NCBI GenBank assembly: GCA_023418475.1
Contig: JAEZZO010000042.1
Location: 62,001 to 126,000, forward strand
DNA: 64,000 nucleotides
Origin: Bacillota bacterium
GTDB taxonomy: Bacteria > Bacillota > Clostridia > Lachnospirales > Lachnospiraceae
Direction: 5' to 3'
Shown: piece by piece, positions 1 to 8,616 of the stretch
How the letters are laid out: each line of letters opens with the position of its first letter
Position numbering within the stretch: the first letter of the stretch is position 1
Notes under the pieces: generated by a model
What the model was told of the DNA's origin: nothing
Seen by the model: the letters and a program-made list of their open reading frames with translations, nothing else
Databases searched by the model: none
Program-made: the position numbers and the translations under genes

Positions 1-1
1 G

Positions 2-55
2 AAGGTTAAGAATTATCTGAGTCTTCTGAAAGACATAAGTATTATGAATGGGTGA
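2..55 (+). CDS. possible 3' end of an upstream gene (partial)
   Basis: The first bases read open in frame 2 for 17 codons and end at a TGA at 53-55. The tail is short and basic/hydrophobic and cannot be assigned to a family. The other two frames are closed sooner. The following 109 bases up to the next gene hold only its ribosome binding site. It may be the end of a regulator or transporter gene of the same operon, or simply non-coding. Confidence 0.25.
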   Translation, partial: KVKNYLSLLKDISIMNG

Positions 56-164
56 TCGTATCATTATATCAGATGCAGACAGGAAAACAGATAGGACAAC
101 AGAACCTGAAATGCATAGGGGAAAGGATGAATGCGGTTATTCTTAGAATTAGGAGGAAGAAGAA

Positions 165-1148
165 GTGGATAAAATGAAAAACAATGCATTGGTAAAAAAA
201 ATTGGATTTAACAAGATTGTGCTATGCGGCGTAATTATCCTGATGTACATAGCATTTGCAATTGTAAGTCCAACCTTTGTCAGCTACTCCAGAATATTAA
301 GTGCATTAAGCTATGCTTATTTCCTGGGATTTTTGGCACTTGGCGTAACCTTTGTAATTGGTACCGGAGGAATTGATTTCTCGATTGGACCGGTAATGTT
401 TTGTGCAGCATTGATTTCCGGACAATTACTGACAAAAAGCGGTTGGCCGCTCATTGTGTGTCTGTTAGTCAGTATTCTGGTAGGATTACTCTTTGGAGCA
501 TTAAATGGAACGATGGTTGCTTATTTTAGAATACCGCCATTTATTACATCCATGGCAATCATGCAGATCTCAAAAGGTGTGGGCTCGGTTTTCACGAAAA
601 CACAATCCGTAAGCTGGCCGCAGGCCGCTGAGGCAAACGGATGGTATCGCTATCTGGTGAAAGCGACAATCGGAGGAGTCGTAGTACCGACCGGATTGAT
701 CTTTTTGTTGGCAGCAGCAGTGATTTGTACCATTATATTAAATAAGACGAAAATCGGACGTAATATTTTATGTCTGGGCAGCAATAAAGAAGCAGTTCGT
801 TTATCCGGTGTAAACGTAAAGAAATGGGAAATGACAGCATATATGATATGCGGTATTTTAGTCGGCATTGCAGCAATCTTTTTTGTTGGTGCTTATACGA
901 CGATTCAGCCTGGTCTTGGCGATCAGTATAACAATGAAGCTATTGCATGTGCTGTAATGGGAGGTACCTCTATGGCAGGCGGTGTAGCCTCTATCGCCGG
1001 AACATTTATTGGCACCATGATTATCGCATTACTTCAAGAAGGTATTCTGGCTATGGGATTTACCAAGGATTATCAGCTGGTTATTACAGGTATTATCGTA
1101 GTAATTGCCGTATATATGGATATCCTGTCCAGAAGAAGAAAGAATTAA
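165..1148 (+). CDS. sugar ABC transporter permease, RbsC/XylH type
   Basis: This is an inner-membrane permease of the ribose/xylose-type (BPD_transp_2) family, about 327 residues with some eight to ten hydrophobic segments starting near residue 18. The characteristic glycine-rich block around residues 60-75 (GTGGIDFSIGPV) and the C-terminal GGTSMAGGVASIAGTFIG block are present. Translation starts at GTG 165, nine bases after a perfect AGGAGG at 151-156. An ATPase, a second permease and a binding lipoprotein follow on the same strand, so this is the first readable gene of a four-gene importer operon. Substrate cannot be told from sequence; a pentose, galactose or related monosaccharide is likely for this family. 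Confidence 0.93.
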   Translation: MDKMKNNALVKKIGFNKIVLCGVIILMYIAFAIVSPTFVSYSRILSALSYAYFLGFLALGVTFVIGTGGIDFSIGPVMFCAALISGQLLTKSGWPLIVCLLVSILVGLLFGALNGTMVAYFRIPPFITSMAIMQISKGVGSVFTKTQSVSWPQAAEANGWYRYLVKATIGGVVVPTGLIFLLAAAVICTIILNKTKIGRNILCLGSNKEAVRLSGVNVKKWEMTAYMICGILVGIAAIFFVGAYTTIQPGLGDQYNNEAIACAVMGGTSMAGGVASIAGTFIGTMIIALLQEGILAMGFTKDYQLVITGIIVVIAVYMDILSRRRKN

Positions 1149-1243
1149 TCAGGTTAATAAGTACTGCTTTGCATAGATGGCAGCTGCTAGACAAGTAGCG
1201 GGTAGTACCGGGTACTAATAATGGAAAGGATTAAGGTGAAAAC

Positions 1244-2737
1244 GTGGGCGAAGTAATATTGACTATGAAAGGAATTGATAAAACATTTCCGGGTGTGCAT
1301 GCGTTGGACCATGTAGATTTTGAAGTCAGAAAAGGTGAAGTGCATGCGCTGATGGGCGAAAATGGAGCTGGAAAATCAACGCTGATGAAGGTACTGACAG
1401 GTATTTACCGGAAGGATTCCGGAAGTATCAGCTATGAAGGCCGGGAAGTGGAATTTGTAAGCCCGAAGGAAGCACAGGATGCAGGTATTGTTATTGTTCA
1501 TCAGGAGCTTAATATGATGGGTCACCTGACAGTGGCACAGAATATTTTCATAGGAAGAGAGTTCAAAAAAAGGGGTCTTATAGATGACGCCAGAATGAAC
1601 GAGGAAGCAAAGAAATTATTTGATAAATTAAATATAAACATAAATCCGTCTGAAAAGATGGGCAGATTAACAGTAGGAAAACAGCAAATGTGCGAGATTG
1701 CCAAGGCAATTTCCCATGATGCAAAGGTAATTGTATTCGATGAGCCATCGGCAGCCCTGACAGAATCGGAAATTGAGGAGCTGTTTAAGATCATCCGTGA
1801 TCTTCGAAACAGAGACCTGGGAATTGTATATATCTCTCACCGTATGGATGAGATCAAGGTTATTACCGACAGGGTAACTGTAATGCGTGATGGCGGCTAT
1901 GTTGGAACATTGATCAGTAAGGATTGTACGAAGGATGATATCATCAGCATGATGGTAGGACGTGTAATTTATGAGGACCCTAAGACGGAAAGCTTTGTAC
2001 CTAAAAATGCACCGGTTGTTTTAAAGGTGGAGCATTTGAATGCGGGAAAGATGGTACGGGATGTTAGCTTTGAACTGCATAAAGGCGAAATACTTGGCTT
2101 CTCCGGACTGATGGGAGCAGGAAGAACGGAAACAGCCAGAGCGTTATTCGGAGCTGACACAAAGGATAGCGGTGAGATCTACATCAATGGTAAGAAGGTT
2201 GAGATCAAAACACCGATGGATGCAGTAGCACATGGAATAGGATATCTATCCGAGGACCGGAAACGCTATGGAATAGTGGTTCAGAAAACAGTGTCCGAGA
2301 ATTCTACAATGGCGTCCCTTGAAAACTTTATGTCGGGTATTTTTATTAATAAGAAAAAAGAAAAAGAAGTGACACAAAAATATGTGGACCAGTTAAAAAC
2401 AAAAACACCGGGTGTAGATCAGCTGGTAGTCAATCTGTCAGGAGGAAATCAACAGAAGGTAGTAATTGCAAAATGGCTGGTAAGAAATTGTGACATTCTG
2501 ATCTTTGATGAACCTACCAGAGGAATTGATGTAGGTGCTAAGAATGAGATTTATCACCTTATGAATGAGCTGGTTGCAGAAGGAAAGTCAATCATCATGA
2601 TTTCTTCTGAAATGACTGAAATATTAAGAATGAGCGACCGTATTGTAGTCATGTGTGAAGGAAGGAAAACCGGAGAAATAGATATTTCGGAGGCTACACA
2701 GGAAAAGATTATGAATGCGGCTACGCTAAGAAATTAG
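1244..2737 (+). CDS. sugar ABC transporter double ATPase, RbsA/MglA/XylG type
   Basis: A 497-residue protein with two fused ABC ATPase domains, as in RbsA, MglA and XylG. The first domain has Walker A GENGAGKST near residue 39 and Walker B VIVFDEPSAAL near 165, but its signature is degenerate (LTVGKQQM instead of LSGGQQ). The second has the divergent GLMGAGRTE P-loop typical of this family, an intact LSGGNQQK signature and Walker B LIFDEPTRGID. This asymmetry is normal for the family. The start is GTG 1244, preceded by AAGGTG. It lies 95 bp after the first permease and 12 bp before the second, and should energise both. Confidence 0.95.
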   Translation: MGEVILTMKGIDKTFPGVHALDHVDFEVRKGEVHALMGENGAGKSTLMKVLTGIYRKDSGSISYEGREVEFVSPKEAQDAGIVIVHQELNMMGHLTVAQNIFIGREFKKRGLIDDARMNEEAKKLFDKLNININPSEKMGRLTVGKQQMCEIAKAISHDAKVIVFDEPSAALTESEIEELFKIIRDLRNRDLGIVYISHRMDEIKVITDRVTVMRDGGYVGTLISKDCTKDDIISMMVGRVIYEDPKTESFVPKNAPVVLKVEHLNAGKMVRDVSFELHKGEILGFSGLMGAGRTETARALFGADTKDSGEIYINGKKVEIKTPMDAVAHGIGYLSEDRKRYGIVVQKTVSENSTMASLENFMSGIFINKKKEKEVTQKYVDQLKTKTPGVDQLVVNLSGGNQQKVVIAKWLVRNCDILIFDEPTRGIDVGAKNEIYHLMNELVAEGKSIIMISSEMTEILRMSDRIVVMCEGRKTGEIDISEATQEKIMNAATLRN

Positions 2738-2749
2738 GAGGAGAAAGTG

Positions 2750-3745
2750 ATGTCAAATAAAAAAGGAAGCAAATTTGCTGATAATCAGTTTTTGCAGAAG
2801 ATGGGAACACAGAAAACGATTGTATTTCTGATCATAATTGCTCTCTTTTCCTTCTTCTGTATCGCAAGTCCGTCCTTCAGACAGTATTCCACTGTTCTTA
2901 GCATAATGGATTATTCTTATTACATCACATTAATGGCAATCGGTGTTACCTTTACACTGATCTCCGGGGGCGTAGATTTATCAATCGGTACAGGACTCGT
3001 TTGTTATTCCATTACAGGAGGCTATCTGGTTGTTTATAAGCACTGGCCGGTAGCACTGGGCATGCTTGTGGCAATATTATTTGGACTTGCAATCGGCCTT
3101 TTAAACGGTATTCTGGTAGCCATCATGAATTTACCGCCGTTTATCGCAACCCTATGTACAATGATGATGACAAGAGGCTTAGGTTCCCTTTGCTCCGGTG
3201 GTTTTGGTATTCCCTGGCCACAGGCAGGCAGCCAGGGTGCATGGTTTCGAAGTATATTTAAGATTAAAATCGGTACGACGAAATATCCTCTTGGCTTTTT
3301 ATTCATTATCCTATTTGTTATTATTATGTCGATTGTTTTAAATAAGACAAAGGTTGGACGTTATATTATTGCAATCGGAAGTAACAAGGAAGCAGCAAGG
3401 CTTTCCGGAGTTAATGTTAAAAAATATCTGATCATTGCTTATGTGTTATCCGGTCTATTCGCAGGTCTGGCAGGTATTGCATATGCTGCAACCTTCACCA
3501 GTATCAATCCTGGTACCGGAGCGGGTCTGGAACTTGATGCAATCGGCGGAGCGATTATCGGTGGTGTGTCCACAACCGGCGGAGCGGGTTCGATTGTAGG
3601 AGCTTTACTTGGTGTTTTCGTTATGTCAATGCTAAAGACCGGTCTTCCCTATATAGGTCTTCAGGCAAACTGGCAGCAAATTATTACAGGTATTATCTTA
3701 ATCAGTGCTGTGTTAATTGATGTGTTAAAAAGAAAAGAGAAATAA
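2750..3745 (+). CDS. second sugar ABC transporter permease, RbsC/XylH type
   Basis: A second BPD_transp_2 permease of about 331 residues, clearly a paralogue of the gene at 165-1148: both share the hydrophobic pattern, the SGGVDLSIG-like block and the IGSNKEAARLSGVNVKK cytoplasmic loop. Two different permeases around one double ATPase suggest a heterodimeric channel; many relatives use one permease gene as a homodimer. A GTG at 2747 is in frame, but ATG 2750 lies eight bases after AGGAGG at 2736-2741 and is preferred. It is followed after 57 bp by the binding protein. Confidence 0.93.
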   Translation: MSNKKGSKFADNQFLQKMGTQKTIVFLIIIALFSFFCIASPSFRQYSTVLSIMDYSYYITLMAIGVTFTLISGGVDLSIGTGLVCYSITGGYLVVYKHWPVALGMLVAILFGLAIGLLNGILVAIMNLPPFIATLCTMMMTRGLGSLCSGGFGIPWPQAGSQGAWFRSIFKIKIGTTKYPLGFLFIILFVIIMSIVLNKTKVGRYIIAIGSNKEAARLSGVNVKKYLIIAYVLSGLFAGLAGIAYAATFTSINPGTGAGLELDAIGGAIIGGVSTTGGAGSIVGALLGVFVMSMLKTGLPYIGLQANWQQIITGIILISAVLIDVLKRKEK

Positions 3746-3802
3746 TTGGTATGGAAACGCATTTGCGATTCATAAATAATTAAAAATCAGGAGGGTACAA
3801 AA

Positions 3803-4987
3803 ATGAAAAAGAAATTATTGGTAGGTTTACTTAGCGTAGCAATGACAGTTAGTATGCTGGCAGGCTGCGGAAAAAAGACTGAAACACCATCTACAAATGA
3901 CACGGCTGCAACAGCAGCACCAACGGTTGCTGCAGATGCAACAAAAGCACCAGCTTCAACAGATAATTCAGCAAGCGGAGAGATAAAGGCAAACTCGGCA
4001 TATCACTTTGAAATAGTATCAAAGGGCTTCCAGTCTACTTACTGGCAGGCAGTTTACAAGGGTGCATCTGCTGAAGCACAGAAATTAGGCGTAACCATTA
4101 ACATGGTTGGACCTAACTCTGAATCAGATATCGCTGACCAGGTACAGATGTTAAACAGTGCAGTAAATGCGAAACCTGCAGCAATCGGTTTAGCAGCACT
4201 TGATACCAAAGCAGCATTGGATGCAATTACAGCAGCACAGAGCGCAAGTATTCCGATTATCGGATTTGACTCCGGTGTTCCATCCGCTCCGGAAGGCTCC
4301 GTATATGCAAATGCTTCAACAGATAATTACAAAGCAGGAGCTGTTGCAGCAGATGGTATGTATAAAGGAATTAAAGACAGAATAGCAAAAGCTACCGGTC
4401 AAGTAAGAATTGGTGAGGTTAACCAGGATGCTACCTCTGAATCAATCTGCAACCGTGGTTTAGGTTTCATCGATGAAATGATTAAATTACTTGCTGCAGA
4501 TGGCAAAACAGTTTGTGTAACAGGTAATGATTACTATGTAACAAATACAAAGGGTAGTGTTGTAGACGAGAAGAGTGCTAATGTTATCATTGAAGTACGT
4601 GTTCCTTCCCAGACAACAACGGAGTTAACAGCAATCGAGGCTTCTACTATCTTAAATGAAAAAGATACCATTGCAATTTTTGGTTCCAATCAGACAGCAG
4701 CAGAAGGTGTTGTTACAGCCAATGATAACTTAAGCGTATTAGGTACAGACGAAGGAAAAATTATCGGTGTAGGCTTTGACTCTGGAGCAGTTTTAAAGGG
4801 TGCAGTATCAAGCGGAACCTTATATGGTGCAGTTACTCAGGCTCCTGTAGCAATCGGTCAGAAAATGGTTGACTTATTAGTTCAGGTTGCGAATGGCGAA
4901 AAAGTATCCAATGTAGATACAGGATGCCAGTGGTACAATAAAGACAATATCGGCTCCGAGGAGATTTCTCAGAATTTATATGACTAA
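3803..4987 (+). CDS. sugar-binding lipoprotein of the ABC importer (RbsB-like)
   Basis: A 394-residue substrate-binding protein of the type-I periplasmic binding fold (Peripla_BP_4). Residues 1-21 form a lipoprotein signal ending in the lipobox MLAGCG, so the mature protein is anchored by Cys22. A Thr/Ala/Ser-rich linker spans about residues 28-55, followed by the two-lobed domain with an IGFDSG motif in each lobe, as in RbsB-like proteins. It starts at ATG 3803 behind GGAGGG. A strong intrinsic terminator follows at 5011-5045, so this is the last gene of the importer operon. The ligand is unknown; a monosaccharide is most likely. Confidence 0.94.
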   Translation: MKKKLLVGLLSVAMTVSMLAGCGKKTETPSTNDTAATAAPTVAADATKAPASTDNSASGEIKANSAYHFEIVSKGFQSTYWQAVYKGASAEAQKLGVTINMVGPNSESDIADQVQMLNSAVNAKPAAIGLAALDTKAALDAITAAQSASIPIIGFDSGVPSAPEGSVYANASTDNYKAGAVAADGMYKGIKDRIAKATGQVRIGEVNQDATSESICNRGLGFIDEMIKLLAADGKTVCVTGNDYYVTNTKGSVVDEKSANVIIEVRVPSQTTTELTAIEASTILNEKDTIAIFGSNQTAAEGVVTANDNLSVLGTDEGKIIGVGFDSGAVLKGAVSSGTLYGAVTQAPVAIGQKMVDLLVQVANGEKVSNVDTGCQWYNKDNIGSEEISQNLYD

Positions 4988-5010
4988 TTCAGTGCTTGAA
5001 TAGCTTGCAT

Positions 5011-5046
5011 AAAAGGAGCTGCCGCATAACGCGGCAGCTCCTTTTC
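5011..5046. terminator. strong intrinsic terminator, bidirectional shape
   Basis: A perfect 15-bp stem (AAAAGGAGCTGCCGC at 5011-5025 and its complement at 5031-5045) closes a five-base loop ATAAC. The left arm starts with A-tract and the right arm ends in TTTT, so it can work on both strands. It ends the sugar importer operon. Confidence 0.9.
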
Positions 5047-5102
5047 AATAAACAAAGTAATCAAACCTATCATCAGAAAAATAAGCAAGAATAGTTACAT
5101 AA

Positions 5103-5367
5103 AGTATTTTAATTCTGGTAGCCTTAATAGTTTTTTGCAATAATTGCGATCTATAAAGCATCCACTAGAAATACAATTCAAAAAACAGCGGAATATTATA
5201 ATCTGCTGCTACAGAATATTGACACAAAAGCTCAAAAAGTTTCGGGCGACAGTGAAATACGAAGCTATTATAATAGCGAATATAAAGGATCGCCAAAAGA
5301 GGAAACGTCACATTACAGTAACTTAAACAAGAATTTACTTTCTGAAAAACTTCGGATTAAAATATAA
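5103..5367 (+). pseudogene. relic of a membrane sensor N-terminus (chemoreceptor or kinase-like)
   Basis: From 5106 the + strand encodes a hydrophobic helix (ILILVALIVF), then after a one-base shift in the T-run at 5131-5136 it continues FFAIIAIYKAS and about 65 residues of polar, helix-forming sequence, with KTAEYYNLLLQNID and SEIRSYYNSEYKG, up to a TAA at 5365-5367. This is what the first transmembrane helix and extracellular sensor region of a methyl-accepting chemotaxis protein or sensor kinase look like. There is no start codon, and the signalling domains are gone. It is therefore read as a decayed 5' fragment; the family assignment is tentative. Confidence 0.5.
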
Positions 5368-5698
5368 AAAGGGGGTTGCAGAAAGACTACAACAGTTCAA
5401 TATTCTCGCTTAGTTGCATTACGCAGCGATACATAGGGCTTTAAAGGATAGAGCTAAATACCAGCGAATGCAAATACTCCTTTTTCTGTAGCACTTACCG
5501 TGTACACAGATCGGAAATAACTGAGCAGTGAGCAGTAAATAACGGATGTTCTTTCTATAAATAAAAAATTATGGTTGAGAATAGAAAACAGCTATAGTAA
5601 AATGTTTAGAGCAACCATATGGCTTTTTCTTACCGGGATAATCCAGGTGCAAATAGGAACAGAATAATATGCTAAACGATGAAATGGAGAGATTAATA
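5368..5698. other. intergenic region before the alpha-galactosidase gene
   Basis: About 330 bp with short broken frames that may be further debris of the sensor relic. No convincing promoter or operator was recognised apart from an AT-rich stretch around 5560-5600. The downstream gene is preceded by its own weak ribosome binding site. Confidence 0.4.
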
Positions 5699-7888
5699 AT
5701 GGGCATTCGATATTACGAGCAGGAAAGAGTATTCAAACTGGACACACCGAAAACCAGTTATCTGATAGGAATTGTAGATAATGAGAATTTCGTGGGACAT
5801 ATTTATTATGGAAAAAGGATTGAAGATTATGATCTTCAATATCTGATGAGAGTGGAAGAGCATCCAAATGTACCGTCCACGAATAATAAAGACAGATTAT
5901 CGTTTTATGACAGTTTTACGATGGAGTATTCCACACATGGAATAGGAGATTTCAGAGAGAACAGTATTGCGATTGAAACCCTGTCAGGTCATAAGGCGCT
6001 GCAATTAGGATATGTGTCACATAAGATATATAAGGGAAAGCCAACGCTTAAGGGTCTGCCGGCAACCTTTGGCAAGGAGGAGGATTGCCAGACGCTTGAG
6101 CTGTTATGCACAGATAAGATTTTAAACCTGGAGGTAATACTTTGCTATACTATTTTTGAGGACGTGGATGCGGTAACCAGAAGTGTGAGGGTCGTGAATG
6201 CAGGCGCAGAGGCAGTTTATCTAACAAAGGTATTGTCGGCAAGCTTTGATATGGATAATAATGAATTTGATCTGATAACCCTCCATGGCTCCTGGGGAAG
6301 AGAACGCCATATACAGAGAAGAAAGGTCGGGTATGGAATACAGGGGACTTCTTCCATTCGAGGAGAATCAGGACACCAGGATCATCCGTTTATGGCACTG
6401 GCTGCAAAAAATTCGACACAGGATCAGGGAGAAGTATATGGGTTTAACTTTATTTACTCCGGTAATTATACTGCAATGGTAGAGATGGGGCAGTTTGATA
6501 CGGTTCGGACCCTCATCGGAATTAACCCCTGTGATTTTAAATGGAAGTTGGAACCGGGCAATACCTTTCAGGCACCGGAAGCAGTACTCGTCTACTCGGA
6601 TGAGGGTATCGGCGGCATGAGCAGGAATTTTCATGACTTATACCGGAATCATTTAATCCGTGGAGAATACCGAAACAAAAAAAGACCTATATTAATCAAT
6701 AACTGGGAAGCTACTTATTTCGACTTTAATACGGATAAATTGCTAAGTATTGCAAAAGAGGCCGCTTCCCTTGGAATTGAAATGCTGGTAATGGATGATG
6801 GCTGGTTTAGTAATAGAAACAGTGATAACTGTGCGCTGGGAGACTGGGTAGTAAATGAAGAGAAGCTTGCAGGAGGACTTCATTATCTGGTGGAGGAAGT
6901 AAATCGTCTGGGAATGAAATTCGGTATATGGTTTGAGCCGGAAATGATATCTCCTGATTCTGATCTTTACAGAGCACACCCTGACTGGGCAATTGCAGTG
7001 CCACAAAGAACTGCGGGTCTGGCACGTAATCAGTATGTGTTAGACTTATCCAGAAAGGAAGTTACCGATTATATCTATGAAAGCGTAGCCACCATTCTTC
7101 GGAGTGCGAATATCGAATATGTGAAATGGGATATGAACAGACCGCTTAGTGATCTGGGAAGCATTGCATTGCCGGCAGACCGCCAGGGAGAACTATTCCA
7201 CCGTTATGTTCTGGGTGTTTATGAATTACAGGAGAGACTGATGAAGGAATTTCCACATCTGCTTCTTGAAAACTGTTCAGGCGGTGGTGCACGTTTTGAT
7301 CCGGGTATGTTGTATTATAGTCCCCAGATCTGGTGTTCGGATGATACGGATGCGATTGAAAGACTTGAGATACAGGAAGGTACTTCAATGGTTTATCCGT
7401 TGTCGGCAATGGGTGCCCATATCAGTGATTGTCCTAACCATACAGTGGGAAGGGTTACCCCTTTTGAAACCAGAGGGTATGTAGCTCTTGCAGGAACCTT
7501 CGGATATGAATTGGATGTTACAAAAATCCCGGAGGAAGATAGGGCGATGATCCCCGAGCAGATTAACATGTATCATAAATACAATGATCTGGTCAGAATG
7601 GGAGATTACTACCGCATAGCCTCCTATTCGGAAAACCATAAATATGATTGCTGGCAGGTTGTTTCCAAGGATAAGAAGGAGGCGCTGGTTACTTATGTGC
7701 AGGTACTAAACTCTGCTAACAGCAAGTCGAAGAAGCTTCGCCTGAAAGGTCTGGAGCCTTCCAAAAAATACAGGATAGAAGGTACCGAACGTGTATACAA
7801 AGGAAGTACGCTGATGAGTGCCGGTATCCTGATTGATAATCTTTGGGGAGATTTTAAGGGGAAGCTGCTTTATATCCGGGAGTGCTAA
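5699..7888 (+). CDS. GH36 alpha-galactosidase
   Basis: A 729-residue cytoplasmic alpha-galactosidase of glycoside hydrolase family 36, releasing galactose from melibiose, raffinose-type oligosaccharides or galactomannan fragments. An N-terminal beta-sandwich (about 1-320) precedes the catalytic barrel. The nucleophile motif KWDMN places Asp478, and CSDDTDAIERL holds the acid/base (Asp548 or Asp549). WFEPEMISPDSDL and CSGGGARFDPGMLYY are further family blocks. An ATG at 5669 is in frame, but ATG 5699 has GGAGAG eight bases upstream and gives the usual family N-terminus (MGIRYYEQERVF). No signal peptide is seen, so substrate must be imported. It stands alone between terminator-like structures. 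Confidence 0.95.
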   Translation: MGIRYYEQERVFKLDTPKTSYLIGIVDNENFVGHIYYGKRIEDYDLQYLMRVEEHPNVPSTNNKDRLSFYDSFTMEYSTHGIGDFRENSIAIETLSGHKALQLGYVSHKIYKGKPTLKGLPATFGKEEDCQTLELLCTDKILNLEVILCYTIFEDVDAVTRSVRVVNAGAEAVYLTKVLSASFDMDNNEFDLITLHGSWGRERHIQRRKVGYGIQGTSSIRGESGHQDHPFMALAAKNSTQDQGEVYGFNFIYSGNYTAMVEMGQFDTVRTLIGINPCDFKWKLEPGNTFQAPEAVLVYSDEGIGGMSRNFHDLYRNHLIRGEYRNKKRPILINNWEATYFDFNTDKLLSIAKEAASLGIEMLVMDDGWFSNRNSDNCALGDWVVNEEKLAGGLHYLVEEVNRLGMKFGIWFEPEMISPDSDLYRAHPDWAIAVPQRTAGLARNQYVLDLSRKEVTDYIYESVATILRSANIEYVKWDMNRPLSDLGSIALPADRQGELFHRYVLGVYELQERLMKEFPHLLLENCSGGGARFDPGMLYYSPQIWCSDDTDAIERLEIQEGTSMVYPLSAMGAHISDCPNHTVGRVTPFETRGYVALAGTFGYELDVTKIPEEDRAMIPEQINMYHKYNDLVRMGDYYRIASYSENHKYDCWQVVSKDKKEALVTYVQVLNSANSKSKKLRLKGLEPSKKYRIEGTERVYKGSTLMSAGILIDNLWGDFKGKLLYIREC

Positions 7889-8036
7889 GATGCTAACGCA
7901 GTCCAGCGTATGTTCAAAGATGTACTGAGTTTTCATGTGTTCAAGTTCTTGAAATGACTTTGCTTATTAGAAACAGCTGCTTGTCTTTCATTTTGTAAAA
8001 GCAGATTATTTCATAAGAAAATATATTAAATGACAT

Positions 8037-8080
8037 CAGGTATAGAATAGAGTAGCTTAAGCAACCCTATTCTATACCTG
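8037..8080. repeat. perfect 14-bp inverted repeat, possible terminator
   Basis: CAGGTATAGAATAG at 8037-8050 pairs perfectly with 8067-8080 around a 16-base loop that itself contains the palindrome GCTTAAGC. No T-run follows on either side, so it is not a classical terminator. It lies 150 bp after the alpha-galactosidase gene and 124 bp before the padR -10 box. Confidence 0.6.
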
Positions 8081-8203
8081 ATACACTTATGAGTGAATAG
8101 AATTCTGAAGTAACAATAATTTACAATGATTATCTCCTCACGTTTCACAGACTATCTAAATTCGGAGCTGAACTGTAACCTTATCCTAAATTAACAGTTT
8201 CTA

Positions 8204-8255
8204 TTGACAAAAAAAATAAAACATCTATAATGCAATATATAGATAGTCTATATAT
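8204..8255 (+). promoter_or_regulatory. padR promoter with overlapping palindromic operator
   Basis: TTGACA at 8204-8209 and TATAAT at 8226-8231 are both consensus, spaced by 16 bp. Immediately downstream, TATATAGA-TAG-TCTATATA at 8237-8255 is a near-perfect dyad in the early transcribed region. A half-site-like GACTATCTA lies upstream at about 8151-8159. PadR proteins usually repress their own promoters through such dyads, so autoregulation is likely. Confidence 0.75.
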
Positions 8256-8271
8256 AAAGGAGAACGATATA

Positions 8272-8616
8272 ATGATTGATAAAAGTCTTATTACTGGAAG
8301 TACAACAACTCTTATCTTGAAGTTGCTTGAGAATCAGGATATGTATGGGTATCAGATGATTGAGACTCTGGCAAAAAGATCAGATGATACCTTTCATTTG
8401 AAGGCCGGGACTCTGTATCCTATCTTGCATAACCTGGAGAAAGAAGGTATCGTGGAAGCCTATGAGGAAAAAGCGGATGGAACGAAGCTCAGAAAATACT
8501 ACCATTTAACTACAAAAGGCAGAAAATTTTTGGTTGGAAAACAGCAGGAATGGTTCGAATATACTGCGGCCGTTAATAAGGTTTTGAATGGAGGTGTCAG
8601 TGTTGCCGTCCTTTGA
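8272..8616 (+). CDS. PadR-family transcriptional regulator
   Basis: A 114-residue winged-helix regulator of the PadR family. Conserved family features are the N-terminal LILKLLENQDMYGYQMI, the FHLKAGTLYPILHNLEKEGIV recognition region (positions around 40-62) and the beta-wing RKYYHLTTKGRKFL. An earlier in-frame ATG at 8230 lies inside the operator; ATG 8272 follows AAAGGAG by nine bases and gives the usual length. It overlaps the next gene by 14 bp, so the two form one transcription and translation unit. PadR with a membrane effector commonly responds to envelope stress or small molecules; the ligand is unknown. Confidence 0.93.
   Translation: MIDKSLITGSTTTLILKLLENQDMYGYQMIETLAKRSDDTFHLKAGTLYPILHNLEKEGIVEAYEEKADGTKLRKYYHLTTKGRKFLVGKQQEWFEYTAAVNKVLNGGVSVAVL

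Noticed and set aside
5144..5326. 60-codon frame in the sensor relic
   Set aside because: It is out of frame with the convincing sensor-like reading and has no ribosome binding site.
7969..7983. 15-base identity AGAAACAGCTGCTTG shared with 16567-16581
   Set aside because: Flanks show no further similarity; likely chance or a common short word.
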